DNA from: Neobacillus sp. Marseille-Q6967
Lineage (GTDB): Bacteria > Bacillota > Bacilli > Bacillales > Cytobacillaceae
Length of the DNA stretch: 64,000 bases
Assembly (NCBI RefSeq): GCF_946151075.1
Contig: NZ_CAMGZB010000001.1
Coordinates: forward strand, 2,036,001-2,100,000
Direction of reading: 5' to 3'
Below the pieces are notes generated by a model. That model ran no database searches, was not told where the DNA came from, and was given only the letters and a program-made list of their open reading frames with translations. Shown one piece after another: positions 1 through 9,874 of the stretch; the stretch's first letter is position 1, and every line of letters begins with the position of its first letter. The translations under genes and the position numbers were made by a program.

Positions 1-206
1 TACGCGAAGCAATCCGGGCAACACATGCTGCCGAAGACCAGGAAGAGTATGCACCAGCAGCTGGGTTCGGCAAACTGTCAAAGAAGGAAAAAGACAAGTT
101 AATTGCCAATATGGAAAAAGAAATGAAGGAAGCCGCCAAGGCGCTTAATTTTGAACGTGCAGCCGAACTTCGTGATCTATTATTGGAATTGAAAGCGGAA
201 GGATAA
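1..206 (+). CDS. uvrB: UvrB, excinuclease ABC subunit B (C-terminal fragment)
   Basis: The reading frame enters at the window edge (codons in phase from base 3) and stops with TAA at 204-206. The 67 visible residues contain the C-terminal UVR motif, with [16 protein letters not shown] near the end; in UvrB this helical hairpin contacts UvrC. Only 7 nt separate its stop from uvrA, as in the uvrBA operon of Bacillus. UvrB is the damage-verifying helicase-like subunit of nucleotide excision repair; the helicase part lies outside the window. Confidence 0.93.
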   Translation, partial: REAIRATHAAEDQEEYAPAAGFGKLSKKEKDKLIANMEKEMKEAAKALNFERAAELRDLLLELKAEG

Positions 207-213
207 CATAGAT

Positions 214-3090
214 ATGGCAATGGAAAAAATTATTATCAAAGGAGCCAGGGCTCATAATTTAAAAAACGTTGATGTCACGATTCCTAGAGATAAACTCGTA
301 GTTCTAACCGGACTTTCCGGATCAGGAAAGAGTTCTCTTGCATTCGATACCATCTATGCAGAAGGACAACGACGGTATGTGGAATCGCTGTCCGCTTATG
401 CCCGGCAATTTTTAGGGCAGATGGATAAGCCTGATGTTGATACGATTGAAGGCTTATCACCGGCAATTTCGATCGACCAAAAAACAACAAGCCGTAACCC
501 TCGTTCTACCGTGGGAACGGTGACAGAAATTTATGATTATCTTCGTTTACTGTTTGCGCGTGTCGGCAGACCGACTTGTCCAATCCATAACATCGAGATT
601 TCATCACAAACGATTGAACAAATGGTTGATAGAATTTTAGAATATCCGGAACGGACCAAAATGCAAATACTTGCGCCGGTTGTTTCAGGACGAAAAGGGA
701 CCCATGTTAAAGTCTTGGAGGATATTAAAAAGCAAGGATTTGTCCGTGTACGTGTTAACGGAGAAATGCTAGACCTCGGGGATGACATTGAATTAGAAAA
801 AAACAAAAAGCATTCGATTGAAGTAGTCGTCGACAGGATTGTAGTTAAGGAAGGGATTGCCTCAAGGATTGCTGACTCCCTTGAAACGGCGCTTAAACTT
901 GGCGACGGAAAAGTAATTGTCGACGTCATTGGCCAGGAGGAACTCCTTTTTAGTGAAAACCACGCCTGTCCGCACTGCGGTTTTTCCATTGGCGAACTGG
1001 AACCAAGAATGTTCTCTTTTAACAGTCCATTTGGTGCATGTCCCGAATGTGATGGGCTTGGTTCTAAGCTTGAAGTGGATGTTGACTTGGTTGTCCCTAA
1101 CAGGGATTTAACACTAAAGCAGCATGCAATTGCTCCATGGGAGCCGACTAGTTCACAATATTATCCGCAACTTTTAGAAGCAGTCTGCAACCATTATGGG
1201 GTGGATATGGATATGCCCGTTAAGGATATTCCAAAACACCTGTTAGATAAAGTTCTTTATGGTTCCGAAGGGGATAAAATTTATTTCCGTTACGAGAACG
1301 ATTTTGGACAAATCCGTGAGGGTTATATTGAGTTTGAAGGTGTCATCCGTAATGTCGAGCGCCGTTACAAAGAGACCAGCTCTGATTTTATCCGCGAGCA
1401 GATGGAAAAATACATGGGGCAGCAGCCGTGTCCAACCTGCAAGGGATATCGGTTGAAAAAAGAAAGCTTGGCTGTTCTCATCTCAGGACGTCACATTTCT
1501 CATGTAACAGAGCTGTCGATTGAAGAAGCCCATCAATTTTTCGCCGGTTTGCAGCTTACGGAAAAAGAAATGAAAATTGCCAAGCTTATTTTTCGTGAAA
1601 TCAGCGAACGCCTAGGATTTCTTATTAATGTTGGTCTGGACTATTTAAGTTTGGGCCGTGCTGCCGGTACACTTTCTGGAGGGGAGGCACAGCGAATCAG
1701 GCTGGCAACTCAGATTGGTTCACGTTTAACGGGAGTGCTTTATATCCTTGACGAACCATCAATTGGGCTTCATCAGCGTGATAATGACCGCCTCATCGGT
1801 ACATTACAGAACATGCGTGATATTGGAAATACCCTCATTGTCGTTGAACATGATGAAGATACGATGTTAGCAGCAGATTATTTAATCGATATTGGTCCAG
1901 GGGCCGGGGTTCACGGGGGCCAGGTTGTCTCTGCAGGGACACCAGCAGAAGTGATGGCCGACCCGAACTCGCTTACCGGCCAATATTTATCCGGGAAAAA
2001 ATTTATCCCGCTGCCATTGGAGCGCCGGAAACCGGATGGCCGCTATATCGAAATCAAAGGGGCATCTGAAAACAACCTACGAAACGTAAATGTCAAATTT
2101 CCGCTTGGGATATTCGTCGCTGTCACGGGTGTTTCAGGTTCAGGAAAAAGTACGCTGATTAATGAAATTCTCCATAAATCACTGGCTCAGAAGCTGCACC
2201 ATGCCAAAACGAAGCCTGGTGAGCATAAAAGCATTAAAGGCATTGACTATTTAGAAAAAGTCATTGATATTGACCAATCACCGATAGGAAGAACACCCCG
2301 TTCGAACCCAGCAACATATACAGGGGTATTTGATGATATCCGTGATGTGTTTGCAGCAACAAATGAAGCAAAGGTCCGCGGTTATAAAAAAGGTCGTTTC
2401 AGCTTTAATGTTAAGGGCGGACGATGTGAAGCCTGCCGCGGTGATGGAATTATAAAAATCGAGATGCACTTCCTGCCAGACGTCTATGTTCCTTGTGAGG
2501 TCTGTCATGGTAAACGCTATAACCGCGAGACTCTCGAAGTGAAATACAAAGGAAAAAATATCTCTGAAATTCTTGATATGACCGTTGAAGCTGCTGTTGA
2601 ATTTTTTGAAAACATTCCCAAAATCAGCCGCAAGCTGCAAACGATTAAAGATGTTGGACTCGGCTACATCCGCTTAGGCCAGCCAGCAACGACTCTTTCA
2701 GGCGGTGAAGCTCAGCGCGTGAAGCTGGCTTCAGAATTACATCGTCGTTCAACAGGGAAGTCTTTCTACATTTTAGACGAACCGACAACCGGTCTCCATG
2801 TCGATGATATTTCGCGGTTATTAGTCGTCCTTCAGCGGTTAGTCGAAAATGGTGACACAGTTCTTGTCATCGAACATAATCTCGATGTTATTAAAGCAGT
2901 TGATTACATTATTGATCTCGGACCAGAAGGCGGCGACAAAGGCGGAACGATTATTGCCGCAGGAATCCCGGAAAAAGTGGCTGAAGTACCGGAATCGTAC
3001 ACAGGCAAATATTTAAAGCCAATTCTTGAACGAGACCGCCAGAGAATGAAACAGCAAGTTGAAGAAAAAGAAATGATCTCCAAAAGCTAA
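214..3090 (+). CDS. uvrA: UvrA, excinuclease ABC subunit A
   Basis: UvrA is the DNA-damage-scanning ATPase of nucleotide excision repair and delivers UvrB to lesions. The 958-residue product has the full UvrA plan: first Walker A (GLSGSGKSS, residues 33-41), a CxxC...CxxC zinc module from about Cys252, the ABC signature [12 protein letters not shown] near 487, a second Walker A (GVSGSGKST, about 639), a second zinc module near 736-762 and a second signature [12 protein letters not shown]. Length and sequence match Bacillus UvrA closely. The start MAMEK at 214 is used because it matches the family; an ATG at 220 is also possible. It forms an operon with uvrB and ends in a terminator. Confidence 0.97.
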   Translation: MAMEKIIIKGARAHNLKNVDVTIPRDKLVVLTGLSGSGKSSLAFDTIYAEGQRRYVESLSAYARQFLGQMDKPDVDTIEGLSPAISIDQKTTSRNPRSTVGTVTEIYDYLRLLFARVGRPTCPIHNIEISSQTIEQMVDRILEYPERTKMQILAPVVSGRKGTHVKVLEDIKKQGFVRVRVNGEMLDLGDDIELEKNKKHSIEVVVDRIVVKEGIASRIADSLETALKLGDGKVIVDVIGQEELLFSENHACPHCGFSIGELEPRMFSFNSPFGACPECDGLGSKLEVDVDLVVPNRDLTLKQHAIAPWEPTSSQYYPQLLEAVCNHYGVDMDMPVKDIPKHLLDKVLYGSEGDKIYFRYENDFGQIREGYIEFEGVIRNVERRYKETSSDFIREQMEKYMGQQPCPTCKGYRLKKESLAVLISGRHISHVTELSIEEAHQFFAGLQLTEKEMKIAKLIFREISERLGFLINVGLDYLSLGRAAGTLSGGEAQRIRLATQIGSRLTGVLYILDEPSIGLHQRDNDRLIGTLQNMRDIGNTLIVVEHDEDTMLAADYLIDIGPGAGVHGGQVVSAGTPAEVMADPNSLTGQYLSGKKFIPLPLERRKPDGRYIEIKGASENNLRNVNVKFPLGIFVAVTGVSGSGKSTLINEILHKSLAQKLHHAKTKPGEHKSIKGIDYLEKVIDIDQSPIGRTPRSNPATYTGVFDDIRDVFAATNEAKVRGYKKGRFSFNVKGGRCEACRGDGIIKIEMHFLPDVYVPCEVCHGKRYNRETLEVKYKGKNISEILDMTVEAAVEFFENIPKISRKLQTIKDVGLGYIRLGQPATTLSGGEAQRVKLASELHRRSTGKSFYILDEPTTGLHVDDISRLLVVLQRLVENGDTVLVIEHNLDVIKAVDYIIDLGPEGGDKGGTIIAAGIPEKVAEVPESYTGKYLKPILERDRQRMKQQVEEKEMISKS

Positions 3091-3115
3091 AACCTTGTGT
3101 TTTAGCTTTTTCTAT
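3082..3115 (+). terminator. Rho-independent terminator of uvrBA
   Basis: A perfect 11-bp inverted repeat (AAAAGCTAAAA, 3082-3092, with TTTTAGCTTTT, 3100-3110) has a 7-nt loop and is followed by T-rich sequence. The left arm overlaps the last uvrA codons. Confidence 0.85.
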
Positions 3116-3221
3116 TTCGGTTAAGAAAAAATTAGGGCTGATATCTAAACGAAGTCGACGGAAAAAGTCGGACTGGCGGATAAATCGAAAAAACAGTCAG
3201 ACCTTTAATTTTTCTAAAAGA

Positions 3222-3248
3222 TGAAACTTTCATTTCGTCCATTTCGTA
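3222..3248 (+). promoter_or_regulatory. Sigma-W type (ECF) promoter of the yvl operon
   Basis: TGAAAC at 3222-3227 and CGTA at 3245-3248 are separated by 17 bp, matching the -35 and -10 elements of ECF sigma-W promoters. It ends 27 nt before the yvlA start. In B. subtilis yvlABCD is part of the sigma-W envelope-stress regulon, so position and motif agree. Confidence 0.7.
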
Positions 3249-3275
3249 AATAGTAAGTAAAGGAGATGAACCAAA

Positions 3276-3590
3276 ATGGAAACGAGAAAAGTTCTATCTG
3301 GGCTCTGCTATTTTAGTGTCTTTTTTGCTGGATTTCTTTTTCCGCTCGTTGTAATGTTAGCCTCTGGGGATGATATGACAAAACGTCATGCAAAAAGTGC
3401 TTTGCTTTCTCATTTAATTCCACTCATTCCATTACCAGTAATGATTATAGCCCTTATAAATGAGATATCTAACAATCCGGATCAAGTACCTGTTTTTACA
3501 ATCGGAACCGCCATTGTCATGGTAATTATCAGCATCATTGTGGTGATCTGGAATGTGATAAAAGGCGTAAAAGTATTCGTACAGGAATAG
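3276..3590 (+). CDS. yvlA: YvlA-like DUF4870 membrane protein
   Basis: This 104-residue protein has three hydrophobic stretches: residues about 7-29 (with a ...GFLFPLVVML core), 44-62 and 74-97. The motif KRHAKSALLSHLIPLI resembles the central part of DUF4870 membrane proteins. A strong AAAGGAGATG ribosome site precedes ATG 3276. It is first in a set with yvlB and yvlD, behind a sigma-W-like promoter, so an envelope-stress role is inferred. The biochemical function is unknown. Confidence 0.75.
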   Translation: METRKVLSGLCYFSVFFAGFLFPLVVMLASGDDMTKRHAKSALLSHLIPLIPLPVMIIALINEISNNPDQVPVFTIGTAIVMVIISIIVVIWNVIKGVKVFVQE

Positions 3591-3624
3591 GATTTAAAGA
3601 CTACACTAATTGAGGTGGATAAAG

Positions 3625-4746
3625 ATGAAAGAAGAACGGAAACGAATTTTAAAGATGGTCGAAGAAGGTAAATTAACAGTTGAAGAAGCCTTAACATTAA
3701 TTGAGGAACTAGATAAGGCTCAGCATACAATGGACCAAAAGCAGGAGCAGATTTCTAAAGAACTTTCAACTGCCTTCAAGTTTGAGGAAGCCAAAAAAGC
3801 AGATTTTGCTTATAGTAAGGTTCACTCCACAAAGGATAAAATCTTTGATTTTGTTGATACGGCATTGAAAAAGATTAAAGACCTTGATTTTGATCTAAAC
3901 TTTGGTCAGTCAGTGGAAATCTCTCATATTTTCCATCAAGGTGATGTTTACCTAAAAGACATGGATATGGATCTGGCCAACGGTTCCTTAAAGTTAATCG
4001 CTTGGGATCAAAATGATGTACGGATAGAATGTCAGGCAAAGGTATACCGGGTAGAAAACTCGGACCAAGCCCGGCAGAACTTCTTGAAGGATGTTTTATT
4101 TGCAATTGAAGGTCAAAAATTGCGCTTCATGACACAGCAAAAATGGATGAAGGTAGATGCTGTTGTATATGTTCCGCAGGCAGAATATGATAGGGTCCGG
4201 GTGAGGATGTTTAACGGACCGATTTCAGGGGAAGAATTAACGATTAGAGATTTACGGGTGAAAACAGCGAACGGAAAAATCGAATTCTCCCGCCTCAATG
4301 GGACGAAGGCTGAAATTGAAACGGCTAATGGACATATTACCATCAATAGCAGTATTATTGATAACCTTGAAGTCGAAACCATTAACGGTGCTATTAAGCT
4401 GGAAGGGGACTTTAGGAAAGTTGAAACCCAAACACTTAATGGAAATACGACTTATACATTAAATGGAAACCGCTGTGAATTGATTGCAGCGAAAGCAACG
4501 ACAGGCGGCATCGATTTATATGTTCCAAACGGAGTGGCGGCAAGCGGTGAATTAAAGACCAATCTTGGCGGCTTTAATATTAAGCTTGATGGAATTCAAA
4601 TTCTTGAGGAAAAAAGTGAAATGATTCAAAAACTGCTTCGTTTTCAATCGGTTAATCATCCTGACCGGATGCTGAAGATTTTTGCCGATACGAAAACAGG
4701 CTCCATTACGCTTCATAAATCTGATGGTGAAAGTATTGAAAAATAG
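3625..4746 (+). CDS. yvlB: YvlB-like DUF4097 beta-helix protein
   Basis: The start is ATG 3625, because GAGGTGG lies 6 nt upstream; an in-frame TTG at 3610 sits before that site. The 373-residue product begins with a short helical module (KRILKMVEEGKLTVEEALTLIEEL) found in YvlB/LiaX-type proteins. A long region then shows repeated short beta motifs such as TANGKIEF, TANGHITIN and TINGAIKLEG, typical of DUF4097 right-handed beta-helix repeats. There is no signal peptide. It is the second gene of the yvl set and probably acts in cell-envelope stress; related proteins have been tied to antimicrobial-peptide responses, but the role here is inferred. Confidence 0.8.
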   Translation: MKEERKRILKMVEEGKLTVEEALTLIEELDKAQHTMDQKQEQISKELSTAFKFEEAKKADFAYSKVHSTKDKIFDFVDTALKKIKDLDFDLNFGQSVEISHIFHQGDVYLKDMDMDLANGSLKLIAWDQNDVRIECQAKVYRVENSDQARQNFLKDVLFAIEGQKLRFMTQQKWMKVDAVVYVPQAEYDRVRVRMFNGPISGEELTIRDLRVKTANGKIEFSRLNGTKAEIETANGHITINSSIIDNLEVETINGAIKLEGDFRKVETQTLNGNTTYTLNGNRCELIAAKATTGGIDLYVPNGVAASGELKTNLGGFNIKLDGIQILEEKSEMIQKLLRFQSVNHPDRMLKIFADTKTGSITLHKSDGESIEK

Positions 4747-4761
4747 GGGATTTGACGACTG

Positions 4762-5127
4762 ATGAGATGGTTGATTGGAATTTTGATAAATGCTGTTTTG
4801 TTCATGGCAATTGCAGGCTATTTTACTGAAGACTTTCACTTAGATGGTTTTTCAGCTGCACTAATGGCAAGCTTCATTTTATCAATCTTAAATGTTCTGG
4901 TACGTCCGATTTTAATTATCTTAACACTTCCGGCAACAGTCTTAACTTTAGGATTTTTCCTTTTTATCATTAATGCGATAACCCTGGAGTTAACGGACTA
5001 TATGATGGGGGATGCGTTTGAAATTTCCGGGTTTGGAATGGCCCTTTTGGCAGCGATCCTGATGGCCGTCATCAACCTGGTAATTCAAAAAACCCTGCTG
5101 GAACCAGCTAAGAATAAGAAAAAGTAA
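4762..5127 (+). CDS. yvlD: YvlD-like phage-holin-family membrane protein
   Basis: The 121-residue protein has four hydrophobic segments and the conserved pattern NVLVRPILIILTLPATVLTLG (about residues 47-67) of the YvlD/phage holin 4_2 superfamily. These proteins occur widely outside phages. It follows yvlB by 15 nt. The yvlC (PspC-domain) gene that sits between yvlB and yvlD in B. subtilis is absent here. A bidirectional-looking terminator follows. Confidence 0.8.
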   Translation: MRWLIGILINAVLFMAIAGYFTEDFHLDGFSAALMASFILSILNVLVRPILIILTLPATVLTLGFFLFIINAITLELTDYMMGDAFEISGFGMALLAAILMAVINLVIQKTLLEPAKNKKK

Positions 5128-5163
5128 AAAAGCAATTGGCTGATACGGCCAATTGCCTTTTTA
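5128..5163 (+). terminator. Terminator between yvlD and nagR (probably bidirectional)
   Basis: GCAATTGGC (5132-5140) pairs with GCCAATTGC (5148-5156) around a 7-nt loop. A-rich sequence lies before it and T-rich sequence after it, so it can stop both yvlD and the convergent nag operon. Confidence 0.85.
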
Positions 5164-5198
5164 TTGTCTAGCAAAACGTTTAGGTTTTGAAGCTTTTC

Positions 5199-5921
5199 TT
5201 ATCGTTTCATTGTATGGACAAAGCGGTATCGGTCTGCCCTAAAGGCTGACTTAACGAGTTCGAAGGGAGTGCCGTCCTTTAGAAAGGCGGTTCGGACAAT
5301 CAAAAGAATCGGTTCACCTTCGTCGATGTCAAGGGCCTCTGCTTCACGACTGTTTGCAATCGAGGCTTCGATTTCCTGTTTCGCTTCGCTGATGCTTAGG
5401 GAAAGGTTCTCTTCAATGTATTGATAAAGTGACTGATTACTATTTTCCTCCGTTAAACCCGGAACAAGCCCAACAGGAATATAGGCTGTCTCCAATGCCA
5501 TTGGTGAGCCGTCGGCTAATCGAATACGCTTTATTTTATAAACTTGATCGTTTTCATTAATCTTTAAATCCTGGGCTGTTTTTATATCGGCAACAATGAT
5601 TTTGAAGGATAGCAGCTTATTGCTTGGATGCATTCCTCTTGAAAGCATGTCCTCGGTAAAACTGGTCATTCCCTGCAGCTCTTGCTCGACCTTCTTTTTG
5701 GTGACAAATGTTCCCCGGCCCTTTTTTCTTTTTAAATATCCGTCGGTTACTAAATTATTAATCGCCTGTCTTACGGTCATCCGGCTGATTTCGAATCGTT
5801 CAGCAAGCTCCCGCTCGGAAGGGATCGCGTCTTCTTCCTTTAACAGCCCTTTTTCGATTTGTTCTTTAATATATTCCTCTAGCTGATGATAAATAGGGAC
5901 CGGCGAATTTTTGTTGATCAT
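5199..5921 (-). CDS. nagR: NagR (YvoA), GntR/HutC-family repressor of GlcNAc genes
   Basis: The 240-residue protein has an N-terminal winged helix (about residues 10-75, with RFEISRMTVRQAINNL as the recognition region) and a C-terminal UTRA ligand domain, the HutC arrangement. In B. subtilis NagR represses N-acetylglucosamine uptake and use until an amino-sugar phosphate binds. It is last in the minus-strand set nagA-nagB-nagR, 25 nt after nagB. A dre-type operator lies in front of nagA, so autoregulation is likely. Confidence 0.93.
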   Translation of the reverse strand: MINKNSPVPIYHQLEEYIKEQIEKGLLKEEDAIPSERELAERFEISRMTVRQAINNLVTDGYLKRKKGRGTFVTKKKVEQELQGMTSFTEDMLSRGMHPSNKLLSFKIIVADIKTAQDLKINENDQVYKIKRIRLADGSPMALETAYIPVGLVPGLTEENSNQSLYQYIEENLSLSISEAKQEIEASIANSREAEALDIDEGEPILLIVRTAFLKDGTPFELVKSAFRADRYRFVHTMKR

Positions 5922-5946
5922 GATTCAACACTCCTCACAAAAAGCA

Positions 5947-6672
5947 CTATATATATTTTAGTGCATTTTTGTCCGCAATAATAGTGACATTCTGATGCTG
6001 TTTTAGTGCTGACGCAGGAAATGCTTCGCTGATTTCACCATTCAAAAGCTTGCTTAACGCTTCTGCTTTTTGTTCGCCGGAGGCTAAAAGAAAGATTTCT
6101 TTGCTTTCAAGTATAGATGTAATCCCCATTGTAATCGCATGTTTAGGGACCTCCTCCATACTGTTGAAGAAGCGGGAATTCGCCTCTCGTGTATTTTCAG
6201 CCAGGGTGACAATATGAGTTCGGCTGCTAAAAGGTGTTCCTGGCTCATTAAAGCCGATATGGCCGTTTTGACCGATACCTAGAATTTGCAGGTCAACACC
6301 GCCGATTTCTTTGATTAATTGATCATAACGGGTACATTCCTGTTCTAAATCTTCAGCAGCACCATTTGGGATATGCGTACTCTCCCCGGCAATATCAATA
6401 TGATCAAAAAGATTCTTCCACATGAAATAGTGATAGCTGTTTGGATCCTGTGCAGGAAGGCCAACATACTCATCTAAATTAACCGACTGAATTTGTTGAT
6501 AAGATGTTCCGTTATCCCGATGATCTTGGATCAGATACTCATAAAGCCCCTTCGGTGTACTCCCAGTGGCAAGTCCTAATGTCATGCTGGGATTAGAGCG
6601 GATTTTTTCAGCCAGTAATCTGCCTGCCGTAACGCTCATTTCTAGATAATTTTCCGTTCGAATGATTTTCAT
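5947..6672 (-). CDS. nagB: NagB, glucosamine-6-phosphate deaminase
   Basis: NagB converts glucosamine-6-phosphate to fructose-6-phosphate and ammonia, feeding GlcNAc into glycolysis. The 241-residue length is that of the short Bacillus NagB, which lacks the allosteric tail of the E. coli enzyme. Family motifs are visible: LGLATGSTPKGLYEYL near residue 34, NLDEYVGL, and LGIGQNGHIGFNEPG, which carries the catalytic Asp/His region. Only 3 nt separate it from nagA upstream. Confidence 0.96.
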   Translation of the reverse strand: MKIIRTENYLEMSVTAGRLLAEKIRSNPSMTLGLATGSTPKGLYEYLIQDHRDNGTSYQQIQSVNLDEYVGLPAQDPNSYHYFMWKNLFDHIDIAGESTHIPNGAAEDLEQECTRYDQLIKEIGGVDLQILGIGQNGHIGFNEPGTPFSSRTHIVTLAENTREANSRFFNSMEEVPKHAITMGITSILESKEIFLLASGEQKAEALSKLLNGEISEAFPASALKQHQNVTIIADKNALKYI

Positions 6673-6675
6673 TGT

Positions 6676-7857
6676 TTATTCCCCCTTATGATAGGCAATT
6701 TCTCCTCTGCAAATGGTAAGGTTCACTTGATATTCTTCATTTAAAATCGTTATGTCAGCGTCTTTGCCCTCCGTAATGCTTCCTTTTCGATCATAAACTT
6801 GAAGCTGTTTGGCCGGGTTGACACTTGCCATCTTTACGGCCTCCAGCAATGAAATTTCCGCTGCTGCCATAATGTTTTTCAATGAGTCATTCATTTTTAA
6901 AATACTGCCGGCAAGTGTTCCATCAGCAAGTAATGCTTTTCCATCAGCTACCGATACATCCTGACCGCCTAAATCATAGATCCCATTCTTTAAGCACTTT
7001 GCTCTCATCGCGTCAGTGATTAAAATCATTCCATCCGAACCCTTAGCATCCATGACCAGCTTCATTACTTCCGGACGGACATGAATATTGTCAGCAATCA
7101 ATTCCACCATCAGCTCTTTAAAAATAAGTGCTGAACCGGCAACACCTGGTTCACGGTGATGAATACCCCGCATTCCATTGAACAGATGAGTAACCTGTTT
7201 GGCGCCAGCTTCAACCGCCTTTTTCATCTCTTCATAAACGGCATCCGTATGTCCGATACTTGCAACAACGCCATTTTCGTGAAGATATTGAATCAACCTT
7301 GTCCCGTTTTCCACTTCTGGCGCTACGGTTACTAATTTAATTGTACCCAGAGCGAGCTCCTGCCATTTTTTAAACAGTTCCAGATCAGGAGGAACGATAT
7401 ATTCAACAGGCTGGGCACCTGCCCGCTTGGCATTAATAAAAGGACCTTCTAAATGGACTCCAATCACTTCTGCTTTACCGGCTTGATTATGGTTTTTCTG
7501 GTAATCTGCCGCATTAATTAATGCTTTTTCAATATTTTCATGTTTTTGAGTGATGGTTGTAGCTAAAAAGCTTGTTGTTCCTTCAGCAGGAAGGGCACCT
7601 GCCATTGTTGCCAAGGCTTCTGTTGTCCCATCCATCGTATCCGCACCAGCAGCACCATGAATATGTACATCAATGAAACCTGGAACAACGGTCTGTCCTT
7701 TAGCTATTTCAATTGTTTCAACATCATTAGTATCTGCAGGAATACTTGTAAGCGGGCCTATTTCTTGGATTTTTCCTTGTTCTATTAAAATATAAATGGA
7801 TTCGGTGATTTCCGTTTCTAATACAGCTTTTCCATGAACCAATAATAGAAGGCTCAA
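6676..7857 (-). CDS. nagA: NagA, N-acetylglucosamine-6-phosphate deacetylase
   Basis: NagA removes acetate from GlcNAc-6-phosphate, supplying NagB. It is an amidohydrolase with the metal motif DVHIHGAAGADTMDG and later GVHLEGPF, SIGHTDA and THLFNGM segments. The frame opens with a TTG at 7866 that directly abuts the AAAGGAG ribosome site. A second in-frame TTG at 7857 has 9-nt spacing and is therefore preferred (393 residues). It is the first gene of the nagABR operon behind the dre/promoter region. Confidence 0.93.
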   Translation of the reverse strand: MSLLLLVHGKAVLETEITESIYILIEQGKIQEIGPLTSIPADTNDVETIEIAKGQTVVPGFIDVHIHGAAGADTMDGTTEALATMAGALPAEGTTSFLATTITQKHENIEKALINAADYQKNHNQAGKAEVIGVHLEGPFINAKRAGAQPVEYIVPPDLELFKKWQELALGTIKLVTVAPEVENGTRLIQYLHENGVVASIGHTDAVYEEMKKAVEAGAKQVTHLFNGMRGIHHREPGVAGSALIFKELMVELIADNIHVRPEVMKLVMDAKGSDGMILITDAMRAKCLKNGIYDLGGQDVSVADGKALLADGTLAGSILKMNDSLKNIMAAAEISLLEAVKMASVNPAKQLQVYDRKGSITEGKDADITILNEEYQVNLTICRGEIAYHKGE

Positions 7858-7894
7858 AGGACTCAACTCCTTTTTTGATGTCTCATCTCTTTAT

Positions 7895-7930
7895 ATTATA
7901 TGCTTAGGTGGTTTAGTTGTCTATACCACC
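7895..7930 (-). promoter_or_regulatory. nagA promoter with overlapping NagR dre operator
   Basis: On the minus strand, TAGACA (-35, 7924-7919) and TATAAT (-10, 7900-7895) are 18 bp apart. The -35 lies inside GTGGTATAGACAACT (7929-7915), a good match to the NagR/DasR-type dre sequence. The wider site has outer arms GGTGGT and ACCACC (7907-7912 and 7925-7930). Binding of NagR would directly block the -35. Confidence 0.75.
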
Positions 7931-7986
7931 CGAATAATTTCGTTTAGTTTATCTTGCCTAAAAATTTGGAAAAAAAACAACATCAT

Positions 7987-8016
7987 TTGGTTATGATTTT
8001 TAATTAATGCTAAAAT
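7987..8016 (+). promoter_or_regulatory. Candidate promoter of hprK operon
   Basis: TTGGTT (7987-7992) and TAAAAT (8011-8016) are 18 bp apart and lie 52 nt before the hprK start, a fair vegetative promoter match. Confidence 0.45.
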
Positions 8017-8067
8017 AGGAGGAAATGTATTCTACATTAACCCTCAAATTCGAAGGAGGATTTTCCC

Positions 8068-9003
8068 TTGCCAAAAGTACGTACAAAAGATATTTATGAA
8101 AAATTTCAACTTGAATTAATAAGTGGAGAAGAGGGAATAAACCGCCCGATTACGACAAGTGATATTTCCCGGCCAGGATTAGAAATTGCCGGTTATTTTG
8201 AATATTATCCTGCTGATAGAATTCAATTGTTAGGGATGACCGAGCTGTCATTTTTTGAGGAATTATCAGAACGTGAGCGGATTTCCAGAATGGAACGCTT
8301 ATGTACAGATATCACACCTGCCATCATTATTACCCGGGGACTTGATGTTCCGAAAGAATTAATTGAGGCTTCGGAGCGTGAATCGGTACCTGTTCTGCGT
8401 TCGCCAATTAAAACCACACGTTTTTCCAGTCGTCTGACCAACTTTTTAGAAAGTAAATTGGCACCTACTACCGCTGTTCATGGTGTATTAGTGGATATTT
8501 ATGGTATTGGTGTGTTGATTACAGGAAAAAGTGGTGTTGGTAAAAGTGAAACAGCATTGGAACTTGTAAAACGCGGACATCGTCTTGTAGCAGATGATTG
8601 CGTGGAAATCCGTCAGGAGGACCAAGATACGTTAGTAGGAACATCACCAGATTTAATTGAGCATTTACTAGAAATCCGAGGATTAGGGATTATTAACGTC
8701 ATGACTCTTTTTGGAGCGGGTGCGGTACGCAGCAATAAGAGGATTACCCTTGTTATCAATCTTGAAATTTGGGATGCAAAAAAGCAATATGACCGCCTTG
8801 GTTTAGATGAGGAAAAAATGAAAATCATTGATACCGAGATTACAAAAATTACGGTCCCTGTTCGTCCAGGACGAAATCTTGCCGTCATCATCGAGGTAGC
8901 GGCAATGAATTACCGACTAAAAAGAATGGGTGTGAATGCCGCTCAGCAATTTACGGAGCGCCTTTCAGATGTTATTGAAGATAGTGACCATGAAGATCAC
9001 TAA
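8068..9003 (+). CDS. hprK: HprK/P, HPr kinase/phosphorylase
   Basis: HprK phosphorylates Ser46 of HPr and Crh, generating the CcpA co-repressor, and removes the phosphate when energy is low. The 311-residue protein has Walker A GKSGVGKS at 153-160 and the family signature region around [16 protein letters not shown] near residue 202. His138 precedes the nucleotide domain. The start is TTG 8068 with AAGGAGGA 7 nt upstream. It heads the hprK-lgt-yvoD-ppaX-yvoF set. Its substrate Crh is encoded at 26.9 kb in this same window. Confidence 0.97.
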   Translation: MPKVRTKDIYEKFQLELISGEEGINRPITTSDISRPGLEIAGYFEYYPADRIQLLGMTELSFFEELSERERISRMERLCTDITPAIIITRGLDVPKELIEASERESVPVLRSPIKTTRFSSRLTNFLESKLAPTTAVHGVLVDIYGIGVLITGKSGVGKSETALELVKRGHRLVADDCVEIRQEDQDTLVGTSPDLIEHLLEIRGLGIINVMTLFGAGAVRSNKRITLVINLEIWDAKKQYDRLGLDEEKMKIIDTEITKITVPVRPGRNLAVIIEVAAMNYRLKRMGVNAAQQFTERLSDVIEDSDHEDH

Positions 9004-9027
9004 AATAATATAGAAGGAGAATAAAAG

Positions 9028-9858
9028 ATGAATTCAACTATTCAACCACTTGACCCGATAGCCTTTACACTAGGTCCGATTCAAGTACACTGGTATGGTC
9101 TGATAATCGGATCGGGTTTGGCACTTGCCCTCTTTCTAGCAATAAGGGAAGGAAACCGAAGAGGTCTTCCAAAGGATACGTTCGCAGATTTAATGCTTTG
9201 GGCTATTCCGATTGCGATTTTATCTGCCCGGATTTATTATGTTATTTTTGAATGGGACTATTACTCACAGCATCCCGAACAAATTATCCAAATTTGGAAC
9301 GGCGGAATTGCCATCCATGGCGCGTTAATTGGTTCCGTGATTACGGCTTATGTTTTTGCAAAAAAACAAGGGATTTCATTTTGGAAGATTGCCGATATTG
9401 CCGCACCTAGTATTATTCTCGGCCAGGCCATCGGCCGCTGGGGAAATTTCATGAATCAGGAAGCACATGGCGGGGAGGTTACCCGGGAATTTCTAGAAAA
9501 CCTGCAGTTACCTGAGTTTATTATTAATCAAATGTATATAAACGGCGCTTATTATCACCCAACTTTTCTCTATGAATCCATTTGGAATTTACTCGGCTTT
9601 GCGCTGTTAATCTCCCTTCGCCGTGTCAACTTAAGACGCGGAGAGCTTTTCTTGTCGTATGTGATTTGGTATTCAGTTGGGCGCTTCTTTATCGAAGGCA
9701 TGCGGACGGACAGCTTAATGATCGGCGGTTTGCGGATGGCACAGACCATCTCGATTGTTTTAATAATCGGAGCCATTATGATTTTGATTTACCGCAGAAA
9801 AAAACGGTTGGCTGAAGAACGTTATTTAGATCAAAACAACCAAGCGTTAACTCATTAA
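9028..9858 (+). CDS. lgt: Lgt, prolipoprotein diacylglyceryl transferase
   Basis: Lgt transfers diacylglycerol from phosphatidylglycerol to the lipobox cysteine of lipoproteins, the first step of their maturation in the membrane. The 276-residue protein is polytopic and shows [10 protein letters not shown] near the N terminus, [11 protein letters not shown], the Lgt signature [14 protein letters not shown], and HPTFLYES. It lies 24 nt after hprK with a good ribosome site, in the order usual for Bacillus. Confidence 0.97.
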   Translation: MNSTIQPLDPIAFTLGPIQVHWYGLIIGSGLALALFLAIREGNRRGLPKDTFADLMLWAIPIAILSARIYYVIFEWDYYSQHPEQIIQIWNGGIAIHGALIGSVITAYVFAKKQGISFWKIADIAAPSIILGQAIGRWGNFMNQEAHGGEVTREFLENLQLPEFIINQMYINGAYYHPTFLYESIWNLLGFALLISLRRVNLRRGELFLSYVIWYSVGRFFIEGMRTDSLMIGGLRMAQTISIVLIIGAIMILIYRRKKRLAEERYLDQNNQALTH

Positions 9859-9874
9859 AAAGGAGTCTGGAGAA

